Source: Algibacter miyuki
Lineage (GTDB): Bacteria > Bacteroidota > Bacteroidia > Flavobacteriales > Flavobacteriaceae
Assembly (NCBI RefSeq): GCF_030409805.1
Contig: NZ_JAUFQP010000013.1
Span: 998,501 to 1,062,500, forward strand
Reading direction: 5' to 3'
Length of the DNA: 64,000 bases
Shown here: one piece after another, positions 26,384 through 34,532 of the stretch
Layout: each line of letters starts with the position of its first letter
Numbering within the stretch: position 1 is the first letter of the stretch
Made by a program: the position numbers and the translations under genes
The notes under the pieces: model-generated
The model's input: only the letters and a program-made list of their open reading frames with translations
Databases searched by the model: none
What the model was told of the DNA's origin: nothing

Positions 26384-28021
26384 ATGATACTTAAAATTGT
26401 AAAAAAGTGTTCTGTTTTGTTTGCATTTATTTTTCAATTTAGTAATGCGCAAACCACTTATTTTGTAGACAATCTTATTGGGGTAGATACAAATAATGGT
26501 ACTGCTATGGCTACACCGTTTAAAAGCATCGCAAAAATCAATCAATTAGAATTAAAACCAAGCGATTCTATACTTTTTAGAAGAGGCGGGCAGTGGATTG
26601 GGAATTTTGTTCCAAAAGGCAGCGGTGCTAAAAATAAACGCATAGTTATTGGTGCTTATGGTTCAGGATCAGCACCGATTTTAGATGCTCAAGGGCGTGT
26701 TTCGAAAGGTGAAATAGTTTCTTACACTATTCAGTTATTTAATCAAGAATACATTGAGCTACGCGATTTAAAAATAAAAAATTATGCAGTTTCAGAAACG
26801 CCAAGAGCTTATCCGTTAAAAAATAATATTACATACGTTTATGCGCCTAAAATGGGTATTTATATTGAAGGAAGGGATTCAGGAACACTTCACGATATTC
26901 AACTTATTAATTTAGAAATTAGCGATGTGAATGGCGATATGAGCACCAAAGATAATGGCGGTGTTTTTGTTGAAATTACAAGAGATAAAAACATTTCAAA
27001 ACAAGTGAAATCTAATTTTGACGGCTTGTATGTCGAAGGTTGCTATATACATAACGTAGATAGAACGGGCTGGTCTAATAGGTCGGTTTGGGATCGAAGA
27101 TCTTTAAAAAGTAGTTGGGGAGAAACTTTAGCAAACGGTAAAATCCATAATTGGTATCCAAATACAAACGCCGTTTTTAGAAATAATAAATTCGAAAAAG
27201 CGGGCGCCAATGCCTTAATTGTTCGCGTAGCAAAATCCCCTTTAGTGGAGCATTGTTTTTTCACTCACAATGGCATTAAGGGTAGTGGTAACGCTTCATT
27301 TCCGTTTAATTGTGATGATGCTCTTTTTCAATATAACGAAGCATCTTACACTTATTATAATACAGAAGCCGATGGTTGGGATCATAAACCAGACGTGGAT
27401 GCTGGTGGTTTTGATAGCGATTGGAATTGTAAAAACACCATCATTCAGTACAATTACAGTCACCATAATGGGCATGGTGGCATTCTTATTTGTAACGATG
27501 GATCTAGTAAAACAAGTTTTAATGATGGCACAATTATCAGGTATAATATTTTTGAAGATAACGGACATCATATTGTAAGAAATTCAGGAACTACAACCAA
27601 TACCAAAATTTATAACAATGTGTTTTTTGCTGGAAAAATGAATGATTCCGTGCAACTTATTTATCATAAAAGTTGGAACGGGTATCCAGATAAAACCGAG
27701 TATAAAAACAATATTTTCTATTCTTTAGGAAAAGGAAATAGATTTGAATTTACCGAAAGCACCAATAATACTTTTGAAGCAAATACTTTCTTCGGAAACA
27801 TAAAAAACGAACCTGAAGATTTAGCTAAAAGTAAAAAGAATCCACTGTTTAAAAGTGCCGTGACTTCGGGAACACAATGGAAATCGTATTTACGGTTTTT
27901 GTTAAAAAATGAATCATCAGATATTAATCAAGGTGTTAAAATTGAAGGCCATCCGATGGAGGATTTTTTAGGAAACCCTATAAAAGGAAGCCCAGACCGC
28001 GGCGTATTTGAAAACCAATAA
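26384..28021 (+). CDS. Parallel beta-helix protein, third paralogue
   Basis: The 545-residue secreted protein (signal peptide ending SNAQ) shares the family signature with the two beta-helix genes at 11395 and 13715: YFVDNLIGVDTNNGT, FRRGGQW, FNQEYIELRDLKI, FNCDDALFQYNEASYTYY, AGGFDSDWNCKNT and YNYSHHNGHGGILIC. It is more divergent than those two are from each other and carries about 30 extra residues between the early strands. It ends in GSPDRGVFENQ and has no sorting domain, so a periplasmic location is likely. It lies 7 bp after the esterase and 20 bp before the GH2 gene. Confidence 0.78.
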   Translation: MILKIVKKCSVLFAFIFQFSNAQTTYFVDNLIGVDTNNGTAMATPFKSIAKINQLELKPSDSILFRRGGQWIGNFVPKGSGAKNKRIVIGAYGSGSAPILDAQGRVSKGEIVSYTIQLFNQEYIELRDLKIKNYAVSETPRAYPLKNNITYVYAPKMGIYIEGRDSGTLHDIQLINLEISDVNGDMSTKDNGGVFVEITRDKNISKQVKSNFDGLYVEGCYIHNVDRTGWSNRSVWDRRSLKSSWGETLANGKIHNWYPNTNAVFRNNKFEKAGANALIVRVAKSPLVEHCFFTHNGIKGSGNASFPFNCDDALFQYNEASYTYYNTEADGWDHKPDVDAGGFDSDWNCKNTIIQYNYSHHNGHGGILICNDGSSKTSFNDGTIIRYNIFEDNGHHIVRNSGTTTNTKIYNNVFFAGKMNDSVQLIYHKSWNGYPDKTEYKNNIFYSLGKGNRFEFTESTNNTFEANTFFGNIKNEPEDLAKSKKNPLFKSAVTSGTQWKSYLRFLLKNESSDINQGVKIEGHPMEDFLGNPIKGSPDRGVFENQ

Positions 28022-28041
28022 CTAAAATATAACTACTAAAA

Positions 28042-30729
28042 ATGACTAAGAAATTATATCTTTTATTATTTGCACTTACTGCTGTGTTTAGCTTGTATGC
28101 GCAATCACGTCAAACTTTTACAATCAATAATAATTGGAAATTTTATAAGGGAGATTTAGAAATTTCTAAAAGTTATGCGCTTTCAAAGCAAAATAATACC
28201 GATTGGGATATTATTGATATTCCGCACACTTGGAATAATATAGATACTACAGACGATACACCAGGTTATTACCGAGGTGTGGGTTGGTATGAAAAAAGTA
28301 TTTTTATTACCGAAGAAGAAAACACGAAAACTTTAATCTATTTTGAAGGCGCAAACCAAGTTACCGATGTTTATGTAAATGGTAGTTGGGTAGGGCAGCA
28401 CAAAGGTGGATACACCAGATTTCATTTTGATATTACGTCTTTTCTAAAATATGGTCAAGACAATATTTTGGCCGTTAAAGTAGATAATAGTCATAATATA
28501 GAAATTCCGCCACTATCAGCAGATTTTACATTTTTTGGAGGTATTTATCGCGATGTGTTTCTAGTTAAGCTTAGCGATGTACATTTTTCAATGGACGATT
28601 ATAGCTCGTCAGGAATATATATAACAACTCCGGAAGTGTCAAAAGCAAAAGCAAAAGTTGAAATAAAAAGCTTAATCAAAAATGAATCGAACCAAAGCAA
28701 AACAGTACATGTTGTAAACCGAATTATCAATAAAGATGGCCAAACAATTTCTAAAACAACTAAAAAAGTTAAATTCAGTAAAAGTGAAGAAAATAAAACT
28801 GTTTTAGAAGAAATCACTATTGAAAGTCCAGAATTATGGTCGCCAGATCGTCCTTATTTATATCAGATTATCACTCAAATTAAAGATGGGAAAACGGGGC
28901 AGTTGTTGGACGAGTCGATTGCCCCTTTAGGGCTTCGCTGGTTTAAATTCGATGCTGAAAAAGGATTTTTTCTAAACGGTGAATATTTAAAATTAATTGG
29001 TACCAACAGGCATCAAGATTATTTGAAAAAAGGAAATGCATTATCAGACGAGATGCACATGCGCGATATTCGTTTACTTAAGGAAATGGGTGGGAACTTT
29101 TTAAGAATTGCGCATTACCCACAAGATCCAACGGTGCTTGAAATGTGCGATAGACTCGGGATTTTAACTTCTGTAGAAATACCTATTGTAAATGCCATAA
29201 CCGAATCGGAAGCCTTTACTGAAAATTGTCTTTTTATGGCAGAAGAAATGGTGAAACAAAATTATAACCACCCATCGCTTATTATTTGGGCATATATGAA
29301 TGAGGTGCTTTTGCGTTTACCGTTTAATCAAAAAACAGAAAAAGACCGTTACGAAATTTACGCCAAAAACGTAACTAAACTCGGGGCTCAAATAGACAAG
29401 CATATCCGAAAATTAGACCCAAGTCGTTATACTATGATTCCAAATCATGGAGCGATTAGTCGCTATAAGGACGCCGGTTTAACAAGTGTTCCCATGATAC
29501 TCGGTTGGAATTTATACCAAGGGTGGTATGGTGGTGTTTTTGATGGGTTTGATAAAAGCCTAGATAAATTGCATAAGCTATTTCCTAATCAGCCTTTAAT
29601 TGTAACAGAATATGGTGCCGATGTACATCCTAGATTGCATTCCTTCGATTCTAAACGATTTGATTACACGGTTGAATATGGTAATAAATACCATGAACAT
29701 TACTTAAAGGCTATAGTCGAAAGACCTTTTATTGTTGGAGCTAATATTTGGAATTTAAACGATTTTTATTCAGAATCTAGAGGTTATGCCTTGCCTCGTG
29801 CCAATTTAAAAGGGATTACCACTCTAGATAGAGAAAAGAAAGATACTTGGTGGTTGTATAAAACGTTTTTGTCTAATGAACCTGTGGTGAAATTTGGTCA
29901 AAATCAATGGAAGATTAGAGGTGGCGTTGCCGAGGCAGGAAAAGATTATTGTACGCAACCTGTAACTGTTTATAGTAATGGTGATGCGGTAGAATTATAT
30001 CATAATAATATAAAGTACACTGCGCAAGTTCATGATAATATAGCGCGTTTTTCAGTGCCATTTGTAAATGGAGAAAATAGGCTAGAAGCAAAAAGTACTA
30101 TCAACTCAAAAGAATATATTGATATCTTGGATGTTGATTTTAGGTTAACTCCTAATTTGTTTTCAGAATTTAAAGATGAGTTTTATCAATTAAATGCACT
30201 TCTAGGTTCAAAAAGAATGTACGAAGATAAAATGCAAAGTATCATTTGGATTCCTGAAAAGGAATATCAATCTGGTAGTTGGGGATATGTTGGAGGAGAG
30301 TCTTACCGACCAAAAACAAAATATGGTGGTTTGCCAAGTTCGGAATTAGATATTATAGATTCAGAAGACGATCCCGTGTATCAAACACAACGCGTGGGCA
30401 TAGAGCAATTTAAACTCGATGTTCCTGATGGGAAATATGCCGTAACTTTGCATTGGGCAGAATTAGAATCCGATAAAGAACATGAGAAATTGGTGTATAA
30501 TTTGGGAGACGATAAAGTCTCGGAACGTATTACAGATCGTGAGTTTAATATCCTTGTAAATGGTGACTATATTGAAAGAGGTTTTAATTTAAGAGCACGT
30601 TACGGATCGGAAAAGGCTGTTCAGTTGAAATATCAAATATTTGTTTCAGATGGAAAAGGAATTAATATTGATTTTGAAAAAGTTAAAGGTCAACCTGTAC
30701 TAAATGCCATTCAAGTTAGAAGGCTGTAG
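28042..30729 (+). CDS. GH2 glycosidase with beta-glucuronidase NxK motif
   Basis: The 895-residue secreted enzyme (signal peptide ending LYAQ) has the GH2 order: sugar-binding domain (WDIIDIPHTWN, PGYYRGVGWYEK, YFEGANQVTDVYVNG), immunoglobulin-like domain, and barrel. The acid/base is E421 (WAYMNEV) and the nucleophile is E523 (VTEYGADVHP). After the barrel, RANLKGITTLDRE contains N588-L-K590, which lines up with the Asn-x-Lys motif that beta-glucuronidases use to bind the uronic carboxylate. The C-terminal 150 residues look like a malectin-type module (FKLDVPDGKYAVTLHWAE). The best prediction is an exo-beta-glucuronidase acting late in degradation; beta-galacturonidase is an alternative. It is the last gene before the locus terminator. 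Confidence 0.88.
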   Translation: MTKKLYLLLFALTAVFSLYAQSRQTFTINNNWKFYKGDLEISKSYALSKQNNTDWDIIDIPHTWNNIDTTDDTPGYYRGVGWYEKSIFITEEENTKTLIYFEGANQVTDVYVNGSWVGQHKGGYTRFHFDITSFLKYGQDNILAVKVDNSHNIEIPPLSADFTFFGGIYRDVFLVKLSDVHFSMDDYSSSGIYITTPEVSKAKAKVEIKSLIKNESNQSKTVHVVNRIINKDGQTISKTTKKVKFSKSEENKTVLEEITIESPELWSPDRPYLYQIITQIKDGKTGQLLDESIAPLGLRWFKFDAEKGFFLNGEYLKLIGTNRHQDYLKKGNALSDEMHMRDIRLLKEMGGNFLRIAHYPQDPTVLEMCDRLGILTSVEIPIVNAITESEAFTENCLFMAEEMVKQNYNHPSLIIWAYMNEVLLRLPFNQKTEKDRYEIYAKNVTKLGAQIDKHIRKLDPSRYTMIPNHGAISRYKDAGLTSVPMILGWNLYQGWYGGVFDGFDKSLDKLHKLFPNQPLIVTEYGADVHPRLHSFDSKRFDYTVEYGNKYHEHYLKAIVERPFIVGANIWNLNDFYSESRGYALPRANLKGITTLDREKKDTWWLYKTFLSNEPVVKFGQNQWKIRGGVAEAGKDYCTQPVTVYSNGDAVELYHNNIKYTAQVHDNIARFSVPFVNGENRLEAKSTINSKEYIDILDVDFRLTPNLFSEFKDEFYQLNALLGSKRMYEDKMQSIIWIPEKEYQSGSWGYVGGESYRPKTKYGGLPSSELDIIDSEDDPVYQTQRVGIEQFKLDVPDGKYAVTLHWAELESDKEHEKLVYNLGDDKVSERITDREFNILVNGDYIERGFNLRARYGSEKAVQLKYQIFVSDGKGINIDFEKVKGQPVLNAIQVRRL

Positions 30730-30750
30730 AATAAAATTCAAGTAAAATAA

Positions 30751-30802
30751 AAAAGCATCTCATTATTTTTTCATTTGTATGAAAAAGGGTGAGATGCTTT
30801 TC
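30751..30802 (+). terminator. Hairpin terminator closing the PUL (bidirectional)
   Basis: A perfect 12-bp inverted repeat, AAAAGCATCTCA and TGAGATGCTTTT, flanks a 27-base loop and is followed by CTTTT. It sits between the convergent GH2 gene and the response regulator, so it can serve both strands. It marks the right boundary of the PUL. Confidence 0.8.
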
Positions 30803-30824
30803 TTTTGTTGTAATTAAAACGTCT

Positions 30825-31217
30825 TTAATCTGTAAAAACGAGGTCTGTTAGTTTGTCTAAAGTAATCGGTTTTACAATATATTTACTGTCTATATTATAG
30901 TTTTTAGCACGTTCAATATCTTCCTCGTTGTTTGAACTTGTAAGGATATAGATGTTTATTTGTTCTTTAGTAGGTATCTGTTTAAAGGCATCTAAAAATT
31001 GCCACCCATCCCAAACAGGCATATTTAAATCTAACAATATTAATTCTGGTAGACTATCTCCATTAGCAATTATAGCTTTTAGTTTGTCAAAAGCATCTTT
31101 GCCGTTAGAGCATATTAAAATGGACTCTACAAGTCCGGTTAATTTTAAAAAGCGTTTTGTAATATAAACGTGTGTTGGATCGTCTTCTATTATGCAGGCC
31201 AGGTTAATTTTTTTCAT
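30825..31217 (-). CDS. Single-domain response regulator
   Basis: The 130-residue protein is a receiver domain with no output domain. The acidic pocket is E11-D12-D13, the phosphoacceptor is D63 (LILLDLNMP), T93 lies in ILTSS, and the switch lysine is K116 (YIVKPITL). The gene overlaps the 3' end of the upstream histidine kinase by 14 bp, so the two are surely co-translated and probably form a phosphorelay. Without a DNA-binding domain it must act through protein contacts or phosphotransfer. It is a separate unit from the PUL, being on the other strand beyond the terminator. Confidence 0.93.
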   Translation of the reverse strand: MKKINLACIIEDDPTHVYITKRFLKLTGLVESILICSNGKDAFDKLKAIIANGDSLPELILLDLNMPVWDGWQFLDAFKQIPTKEQINIYILTSSNNEEDIERAKNYNIDSKYIVKPITLDKLTDLVFTD

Positions 31218-33075
31218 GATTTAAATATACTTTAAATGTTGTTCCTTTATTTACTTCGCTCGTGACTTCTATTTTTCCACCCAAAGTTTCAATTTGATTC
31301 TTGGTAATAAATAAACCAATACCACGTGCATCTTCGTTGCCATGAAATGTTTTATACATACCAAAAAGTTTTTTTTGATGTAATTTTAAATCAATGCCAA
31401 TTCCATTATCGGAAAATGTAATTACCGTAAATTTACCTTTTTTCTCCGAATTTATATGTAGAAAACTGTCTCTTTTTCCGGAACTATACTTTATGGAATT
31501 TGTTATAAGATTTAGTACAATACTTTCTAAATATGCGGGAACACCAAGTACTCGCGCACTGTCGTTTACGGTACTGGTTATGGTAACTTGTTTTTTATCG
31601 GCTAGTGGTATTACGGACTCTATTTGTTTATCAATAATGGAGCTTAGCGGTAATACGCTTAAATTTTCTTCGGAAGAAAGGTTTATTTGAACTACTTCTG
31701 ATAAATGATCGATGGTTTCGTTTAAATTAATGGAAGAGGTTTCTAGTAATTGAATCATTTCATTTTCAAAAAAGCTAGGTTCATCATCTTTTAAAATTTG
31801 TAAAAGAGCTGAAATACCACCAGAATGCGATCGTAAATTATGAGATACAATGTGTGCAAAATTTTTCAGACGTTCATTTTGATCTTGAGTAATAGATATA
31901 ATACGTTTTAATGCATTTTCTTGCTCTTTCAAAAGGGTGATGTCAATAATTTGTGATACAAAATGAAGCACTTGGTCATCGATATCTCTAACAACTGAAA
32001 CCGCTAAGTGGATAAATATAATTTGTCCGTTTTTATGAAAATAGCGCTTGTCCATTTTATAATGGTCTCTTTCACCACTAATAATTTCGGTTAATAACTT
32101 TAAGTCTAGGTCTAAATCTTCAGGATGTGTTATTTCTTGAAAAGATAATTGGTGTAGCTCTTCTTGTGTGTAACCTAATATATCGCAAAGGGTTTGGTTT
32201 GTTTTAATCCATTTGCCATTTTTATCTAGTAAAGCCATACCAATGGCTGAGTTTTCAAAATTACCTCTAAAAGCTTGTTCGCTTTGTTCTAGTTTTATTT
32301 GAGATATTTTTAAATCGTTAATATCTTGAATTGTGCCATAAACACGTTCGTTTACTTTTCTGCTTCTGTCAGGTATGCCAAGTACTTTAACCCATCGAGT
32401 TTCTCCTTGTGCTGTTACAATTTGCAACTCCTGAGTAAAAGGTTCGCTAAAGGATAGCGCTCTAAAAACAAGGTCGGAAATTTTAGTTCTACTATAGCCT
32501 TCTTTGTAGAAATCAATACCGGTTTCTAAGCTCGGTTTATAATCTTCTGAGACGCCATGAATAGATTTTGTGGTATTACTCCATGTTATGGTTTTGTTTT
32601 CTGTAGATAAATCCCAAAAGCCAATATTGGCTTGCTGGTTGCAACGGTGTAAGAATTCTTCTTTTTCCTTTAACTCCGTAATTTCCGCATGCGAACCAAA
32701 CATTCTAGTAGGTGTGCCTGCTTCGTTGCGTATCGCAAAACCTTTACATCTAATCCAAATGGTTTTACCCGTTTTATGGGTGTATCTAATGGTTAAGTCG
32801 TAAGGGAAATTAGGGTCATTAATATGTTTGTTGTAATTCTCATGAGCAGATTTTAAGTCGTCTTCATTTATAAATTTTTTCCAAGCTCCATTTTCTTTAG
32901 GTATTTCTTTTTGAGAGTAGCCTAGTATTTCCCAAAATCGATCATTCATCCATTCATTCTCCCTGTTTTCAAGATCCCAATACCACATACCATCTAGTGA
33001 GTGGTTTTGTATGAAATTGAAAATTTCAGGATTTGTCTTTAATGAATCGTATAATTCTTTTTTTAAGTAGTTCAT
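31204..33075 (-). CDS. Cytoplasmic histidine kinase with three PAS domains
   Basis: The 623-residue protein has no signal peptide or membrane segment. Three PAS domains follow one another (about 20-135, 145-255 and 265-385; motifs DGMWYWDLENREN, IGFWDLSTENK, SAIGMALLDKNGKW), each with a PAC-like end (FGSHAEITELKE, YGTIQDINDLK, FVSQIIDITLLKE). The phosphoacceptor is probably H412 in IVSHNLRSHSGG. The ATPase domain shows NLITNSIKYSS (N-box), SDNGIGID (G1) and ARGIGLFITK (G2). It is a soluble sensor of an intracellular or redox/energy cue; the ligand is unknown. It pairs with the overlapping receiver gene. Confidence 0.93.
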   Translation of the reverse strand: MNYLKKELYDSLKTNPEIFNFIQNHSLDGMWYWDLENRENEWMNDRFWEILGYSQKEIPKENGAWKKFINEDDLKSAHENYNKHINDPNFPYDLTIRYTHKTGKTIWIRCKGFAIRNEAGTPTRMFGSHAEITELKEKEEFLHRCNQQANIGFWDLSTENKTITWSNTTKSIHGVSEDYKPSLETGIDFYKEGYSRTKISDLVFRALSFSEPFTQELQIVTAQGETRWVKVLGIPDRSRKVNERVYGTIQDINDLKISQIKLEQSEQAFRGNFENSAIGMALLDKNGKWIKTNQTLCDILGYTQEELHQLSFQEITHPEDLDLDLKLLTEIISGERDHYKMDKRYFHKNGQIIFIHLAVSVVRDIDDQVLHFVSQIIDITLLKEQENALKRIISITQDQNERLKNFAHIVSHNLRSHSGGISALLQILKDDEPSFFENEMIQLLETSSINLNETIDHLSEVVQINLSSEENLSVLPLSSIIDKQIESVIPLADKKQVTITSTVNDSARVLGVPAYLESIVLNLITNSIKYSSGKRDSFLHINSEKKGKFTVITFSDNGIGIDLKLHQKKLFGMYKTFHGNEDARGIGLFITKNQIETLGGKIEVTSEVNKGTTFKVYLNHEKN

Positions 33076-33409
33076 GAATTAGGGAGGGGATTTTGTTTCT
33101 AACTTTCATTTTGTTCTTCGGAAGGATTATGCTATCGTAATTCTAACTAGAATAGTTATGCTATTAATGTATGTTTATAATTGTAAATATATACTTTTAT
33201 GTAATAGCATTTATGTAATTGTGAGTAAAATCTTTGTGTTTAATAAGGGGTTTAATGGTTTTTATCGTATTTTTTTAGTTATTAGGCTGAGATGTAATTA
33301 TTTGACGAGGTGTAATAAAATGGATTATTTTTAATTTTTTTCCGATAAAACGATTGGTTTTAACGGTTAATTACATAAATTTGCAATGTTGACCTCAAAA
33401 AATCTACAT
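33076..33409. other. Intergenic region, 334 bp, divergent genes
   Basis: This spacer separates the minus-strand kinase from the plus-strand secreted protein. I see one convincing promoter, on the plus strand near the right end, and no clear promoter for the kinase, no tRNA, and no strong hairpin. Confidence 0.6.
33354..33383 (+). promoter_or_regulatory. Bacteroidota-type sigma-A promoter
   Basis: TTG at 33354-33356 (-33 element) and TAAATTTG at 33376-33383 (-7 element, consensus TAnnTTTG) are separated by 19 bp, the expected spacing. Transcription would start around 33388-33390. This makes the ATG at 33386 untranslatable as a start and supports the ATG at 33410. Confidence 0.6.
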
Positions 33410-33856
33410 ATGAAAACTAGAGTTGTATTATTTTGTTTTAGCCTTTTACTAGTAACAAGCTTGGGTTATGCTCAAAAGAAAAAAGAAGCAAAAAGCATTA
33501 TTAGTGCTAATGTTGCTATTAAAAAGTATCACAATAAAGCCGATTTAGATCGCATGCAAAAAGGTGAACTGTTAGATCTTTATGTAGAACGAATAGAGAG
33601 TTTGGTAAAGCTACTGCCTTATATTGCCTTTGCAACTAAGCCAGGGGTTACCATGACTACTTTGGGGATTCCTAATGATAATGATAACAGAAAATCATTG
33701 GATGATCAGTTTGAGGCCACTGCCGATTATTTAGAGAAAACAAAAGAATTTCAAAGTCGAATATTACCATATTCGGATACCGATAACCTAGTGGCTGCTA
33801 TTTTGTTTTATGAAGAAACTATGAAATCACTGCACGAATACAGTGAATTTCATTAG
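33410..33856 (+). CDS. Small secreted protein of unknown function
   Basis: I choose the ATG at 33410 (148 residues) because it opens directly on a signal peptide (MKTRVVLFCFSLLLVTSLGYAQ) and lies about 20 bp after the predicted transcription start; the ATG at 33386 would add eight residues and fall at the start point. The mature protein is about 125 residues, charged and probably helical, with LDRMQKGELLDLYVERIESL and DNLVAAILFYEETMKSLHEY. I recognise no domain. It is transcribed alone, convergent with miaE. Confidence 0.7.
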   Translation: MKTRVVLFCFSLLLVTSLGYAQKKKEAKSIISANVAIKKYHNKADLDRMQKGELLDLYVERIESLVKLLPYIAFATKPGVTMTTLGIPNDNDNRKSLDDQFEATADYLEKTKEFQSRILPYSDTDNLVAAILFYEETMKSLHEYSEFH

Positions 33857-33900
33857 TATATTGTCTTTGTTGAAGGTTTAGAAAAGACGAATTTCATGGG

Positions 33901-34482
33901 TTAGCCATGAATCGTTTCCGATTTTCCATAATTCTGAATCACTTCACCTTCAAAGTCAATAAGTTCTTGCCAACGTTTATCAACATCTACAGGCTGACCG
34001 TATTTTCTAGCAAATCCAATAAAGGTGGTGTAATGTCCAGCTTCGCTAATCATGAGGTCGTGGTAAAACTTCGATAATTCAGGATCTTTAATTTTTTGAG
34101 AAAGTAATTTAAAACGTTCGCAGCTCCGGGCTTCAATCATAGCTGAAAACAATAGCCTATCTACCATTGATTGCAGGCGACTACCTCCTTTATTCATAAA
34201 TTTGTATAGCTCGTTAACATAACTGTCTTTGCGCTCACGTCCGAGCGTAAAACCGCGTTGTTTTATAATTTCGTGCACCATTTGGAAGTGTTCAATTTCC
34301 TCTTTCGCTAAAGCAAGTAGGTCGGTAACCAAATCTTCGTGTTCCGGGTTTAGGGTGACTATAGTAATAGCGTTAGTCGCAGCCTTTTGCTCGCACCACG
34401 CATGGTCGGTTAATATTTCTTCAATATTCGATTCTACAATATTTACCCAACGTGGGTCGGTAGCTAATTTTAAACCAAGCAT
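33901..34482 (-). CDS. miaE: tRNA-(ms2io6A37) hydroxylase MiaE-like
   Basis: The 193-residue protein is a ferritin-like diiron enzyme. Likely iron ligands are in EEILTDHAWCEQKAA, EEIEHFQMVHE, ARSCERF and SEAGHYTTFIGFA, matching the MiaE pattern. MiaE hydroxylates the isopentenyl group of ms2i6A at position 37 of tRNA. The length is typical of the MiaE-like proteins found in Bacteroidota. It is followed on the same strand by nothing; recG lies upstream, about 50 bp away, and may share the transcript. Confidence 0.88.
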   Translation of the reverse strand: MLGLKLATDPRWVNIVESNIEEILTDHAWCEQKAATNAITIVTLNPEHEDLVTDLLALAKEEIEHFQMVHEIIKQRGFTLGRERKDSYVNELYKFMNKGGSRLQSMVDRLLFSAMIEARSCERFKLLSQKIKDPELSKFYHDLMISEAGHYTTFIGFARKYGQPVDVDKRWQELIDFEGEVIQNYGKSETIHG

Positions 34483-34532
34483 GATATTTTATTTTTTTGT
34501 AAATGTAAGTATTTGTGGTAGGCTAGTAAAAC

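Noticed and set aside
33893-33911. Hairpin TTCATGG/CCATGAA as terminator between convergent genes
   Set aside because: The 7-bp stem includes the last codons of miaE and lacks a T-run, so it is not convincing.
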